A DNA stretch of 6,422 nt. It comes from Gemmatimonadota bacterium (GTDB lineage Bacteria > Gemmatimonadota > Gemmatimonadetes > Longimicrobiales > Gaopeijiaceae). The translations under genes and the position numbers were made by a program. Under the pieces are notes generated by a model. The model had not been told where the DNA came from, did no database searches, and was given only the letters and a program-made list of their open reading frames with translations. The DNA lies in the NCBI GenBank assembly GCA_012959595.1, contig DUCW01000013.1, positions 381-6,802 on the forward strand, given 5' to 3'. Shown in pieces: positions 5,475 through 6,422 of this stretch (position 1 is its first letter; each line of letters begins with the position of its first letter).

Positions 5475-6422
5475 TCAATTAGACCCACTCTGCTCTTCTA
5501 CTGCCATCTCAGCTCGGCTCATCTGGAATGCCGGGCTATTTACGACGCCCATGACAAAGGACGACATTTTATATCCCTCGGCTTCAGCTTGTTTTGTAAT
5601 CGCTCTCACCGTCGGTTTATCATAATACTCTACCCTGCGACCTAATGCATAGGCCATAAGATTCTCCGTAAAGGTCCGGATCAACGGAATCGGCCTCTTC
5701 ATTAAGGCATCCAGGAGATCATCCAGGCTAGCTACAGGGGTTCCATCGTAGAGCTCACCCTGTGTATCTAACGGGACGCCGTTCTCTCTAGTGCGCCATC
5801 TGCCAGTCACATCAAAATTGTCTAAGGACAGCCCGATTGGATCCATAAAGCTATGGCAGGAGTTACAGACAGGGTTGGAACGGTGCATCTCCATCCGTTC
5901 ACGGGTGGTCAGCATACGTCCATCTTTAACCCCTTCCGTTTCGTCCAGGTCCGGCACTCCCGGTGGTGGTGGTGGTGGTGGTGTCCCCAAAAGTACCTCC
6001 ATCACCCATTTGCCTCGCAGTACAGGAGAAGTCCTGTTCGCGTGAGAGGTCAACGTGAGAACACTTCCATGTCCTAGAATACCCCTTCTCTTGTTGTCAG
6101 TATAGTCTGCTCGCCGGAAATAATCCCCCGCTACCCCAGGTATACCATAATGCCGAGCCAGACGTTCATTGACGTAAGTATAATCAGCCGTAAACAGTTC
6201 CAGCATGCTGCGATCCTCTTGAACCAGGCTGTTGAAGAAGAGTTGTGTCTCTTCCAGCATACCGTCTGCCAGCTGCTCGTAGAAATCCGGGTAAATCAGT
6301 CTGTCGGGATGAACCTTGTCCAAGTCCTCCAGCCTTAACCATTGCTTAGCAAACCTGGATCCCAGAGATGCAGTTCTTGGATCGGCCAACATTCTGTTGA
6401 CTTGAGCCTCTAGGATCTCAGG
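5475..6422 (-). CDS. DUF1592-DUF1588-DUF1585 protein with haem c motif, C-terminal part (5' end outside window)
   Basis: The frame is open to the window edge, reading PEILEAQVNR before the Met at 6392, so that Met is internal and the gene starts beyond 6422. Using the first complete codon as residue 1, the 315 visible residues give the end of DUF1592 (about 1-105: FAKQWLRLEDL, ETQLFFNSL, DRSMLELFTADYTYVNERLA, HYGIPGV). DUF1588 follows (about 112-210: RGILGHGSVLTLTSHANRTSP, RGKWVMEVLLGTPPPPP, HRSNPVCNSCHSFMDPIGL), then DUF1585 (about 238-302: TENLMAYALGRRVEYYD, VNSPAFQMSR). CNSCH (186-190) is a canonical CXXCH site for covalent c-type haem, so the protein should be exported and redox active; its signal peptide would lie outside the window. 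Full-length relatives usually carry DUF1587, DUF1595 and often a further cytochrome c domain upstream. It is the first visible gene of the operon with DUF1552 and the ankyrin protein. The substrate or electron partner is not established for the family. Confidence 0.93.
   Translation of the reverse strand, partial: PEILEAQVNRMLADPRTASLGSRFAKQWLRLEDLDKVHPDRLIYPDFYEQLADGMLEETQLFFNSLVQEDRSMLELFTADYTYVNERLARHYGIPGVAGDYFRRADYTDNKRRGILGHGSVLTLTSHANRTSPVLRGKWVMEVLLGTPPPPPPPGVPDLDETEGVKDGRMLTTRERMEMHRSNPVCNSCHSFMDPIGLSLDNFDVTGRWRTRENGVPLDTQGELYDGTPVASLDDLLDALMKRPIPLIRTFTENLMAYALGRRVEYYDKPTVRAITKQAEAEGYKMSSFVMGVVNSPAFQMSRAEMAVEEQSGSN
5962..5982 (+). repeat. GGT x7 microsatellite encoding a seven-proline run in the DUF1588 domain
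   Basis: Seven uninterrupted GGT units on the + strand encode, on the - strand, six CCA codons and a CCG: proline residues 148-154 of the visible DUF1592-family protein, in GTPPPPPPPGVPDL. A Pro-rich linker here is usual for DUF1588, so it is a genuine protein feature. The near-identical codons make the DNA a slippage-prone simple repeat, although three-base unit changes would keep the frame. Confidence 0.9.

Noticed and set aside
5791..6077. Open + strand frames with Gly or Trp runs opposite the DUF1592-family gene.
   Set aside because: The runs are shadows of the GGT microsatellite that encodes the proline stretch on the - strand.
1..6422. CRISPR array, defence island, insertion sequence, prophage or attachment site.
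   Set aside because: No spaced direct repeats, transposase or integrase motifs, terminal inverted repeats or tRNA were seen; gene content is metabolic or secreted-protein in type.

Overview
The window looks like chromosomal DNA from an uncultured, diderm (Gram-negative type) heterotrophic bacterium with a mid-range GC content. It encodes a DUF1592/DUF1588/DUF1585 protein with a haem c motif, a Tat-exported DUF1552 protein and a secreted ankyrin-repeat protein. DUF1552 and DUF1592 proteins are abundant in Acidobacteriota, Planctomycetota, Myxococcota and some marine Gammaproteobacteria. The amidohydrolase at the left edge also resembles Acidobacteriota/Gemmatimonadota-type sequences. I lean towards Acidobacteriota or a relative, but the sequence alone does not settle the phylum.

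The layout is two convergent transcription blocks. On the + strand (1-2108) is the C-terminal 199 residues of an amidohydrolase-superfamily protein. After a 117-nt gap comes a sodium:solute symporter (SSS family) gene whose reading frame is broken near base 1850. The two pieces (719-1930, and an out-of-frame continuation to 2108) together make one nearly complete transporter. A 7-bp hairpin sits directly against the symporter start codon. The pair suggests uptake plus hydrolysis of an amide-like substrate, but the substrate is not readable from the sequence.

On the - strand (6422 down to 2188) three genes lie head to tail with gaps of 38 and 45 nt, so they are probably one operon. The first is the C-terminal 315 residues of the DUF1592-DUF1588-DUF1585 protein, with a CNSCH haem-attachment motif and a run of seven prolines. 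The second is a complete 465-residue DUF1552 protein with a twin-arginine signal. The third is a 601-residue secreted ankyrin-repeat protein, probably starting at TTG, that ends exactly in CVSC. All three appear to be exported, so the operon probably builds an extracytoplasmic complex of unknown function with a redox-active haem component. This is the least described system in the window.

The two blocks meet in a 79-nt convergent gap (2109-2187) with an imperfect hairpin. I saw no rRNA, tRNA, CRISPR array, insertion sequence or integrase. No gene-free stretch exceeds 120 nt.
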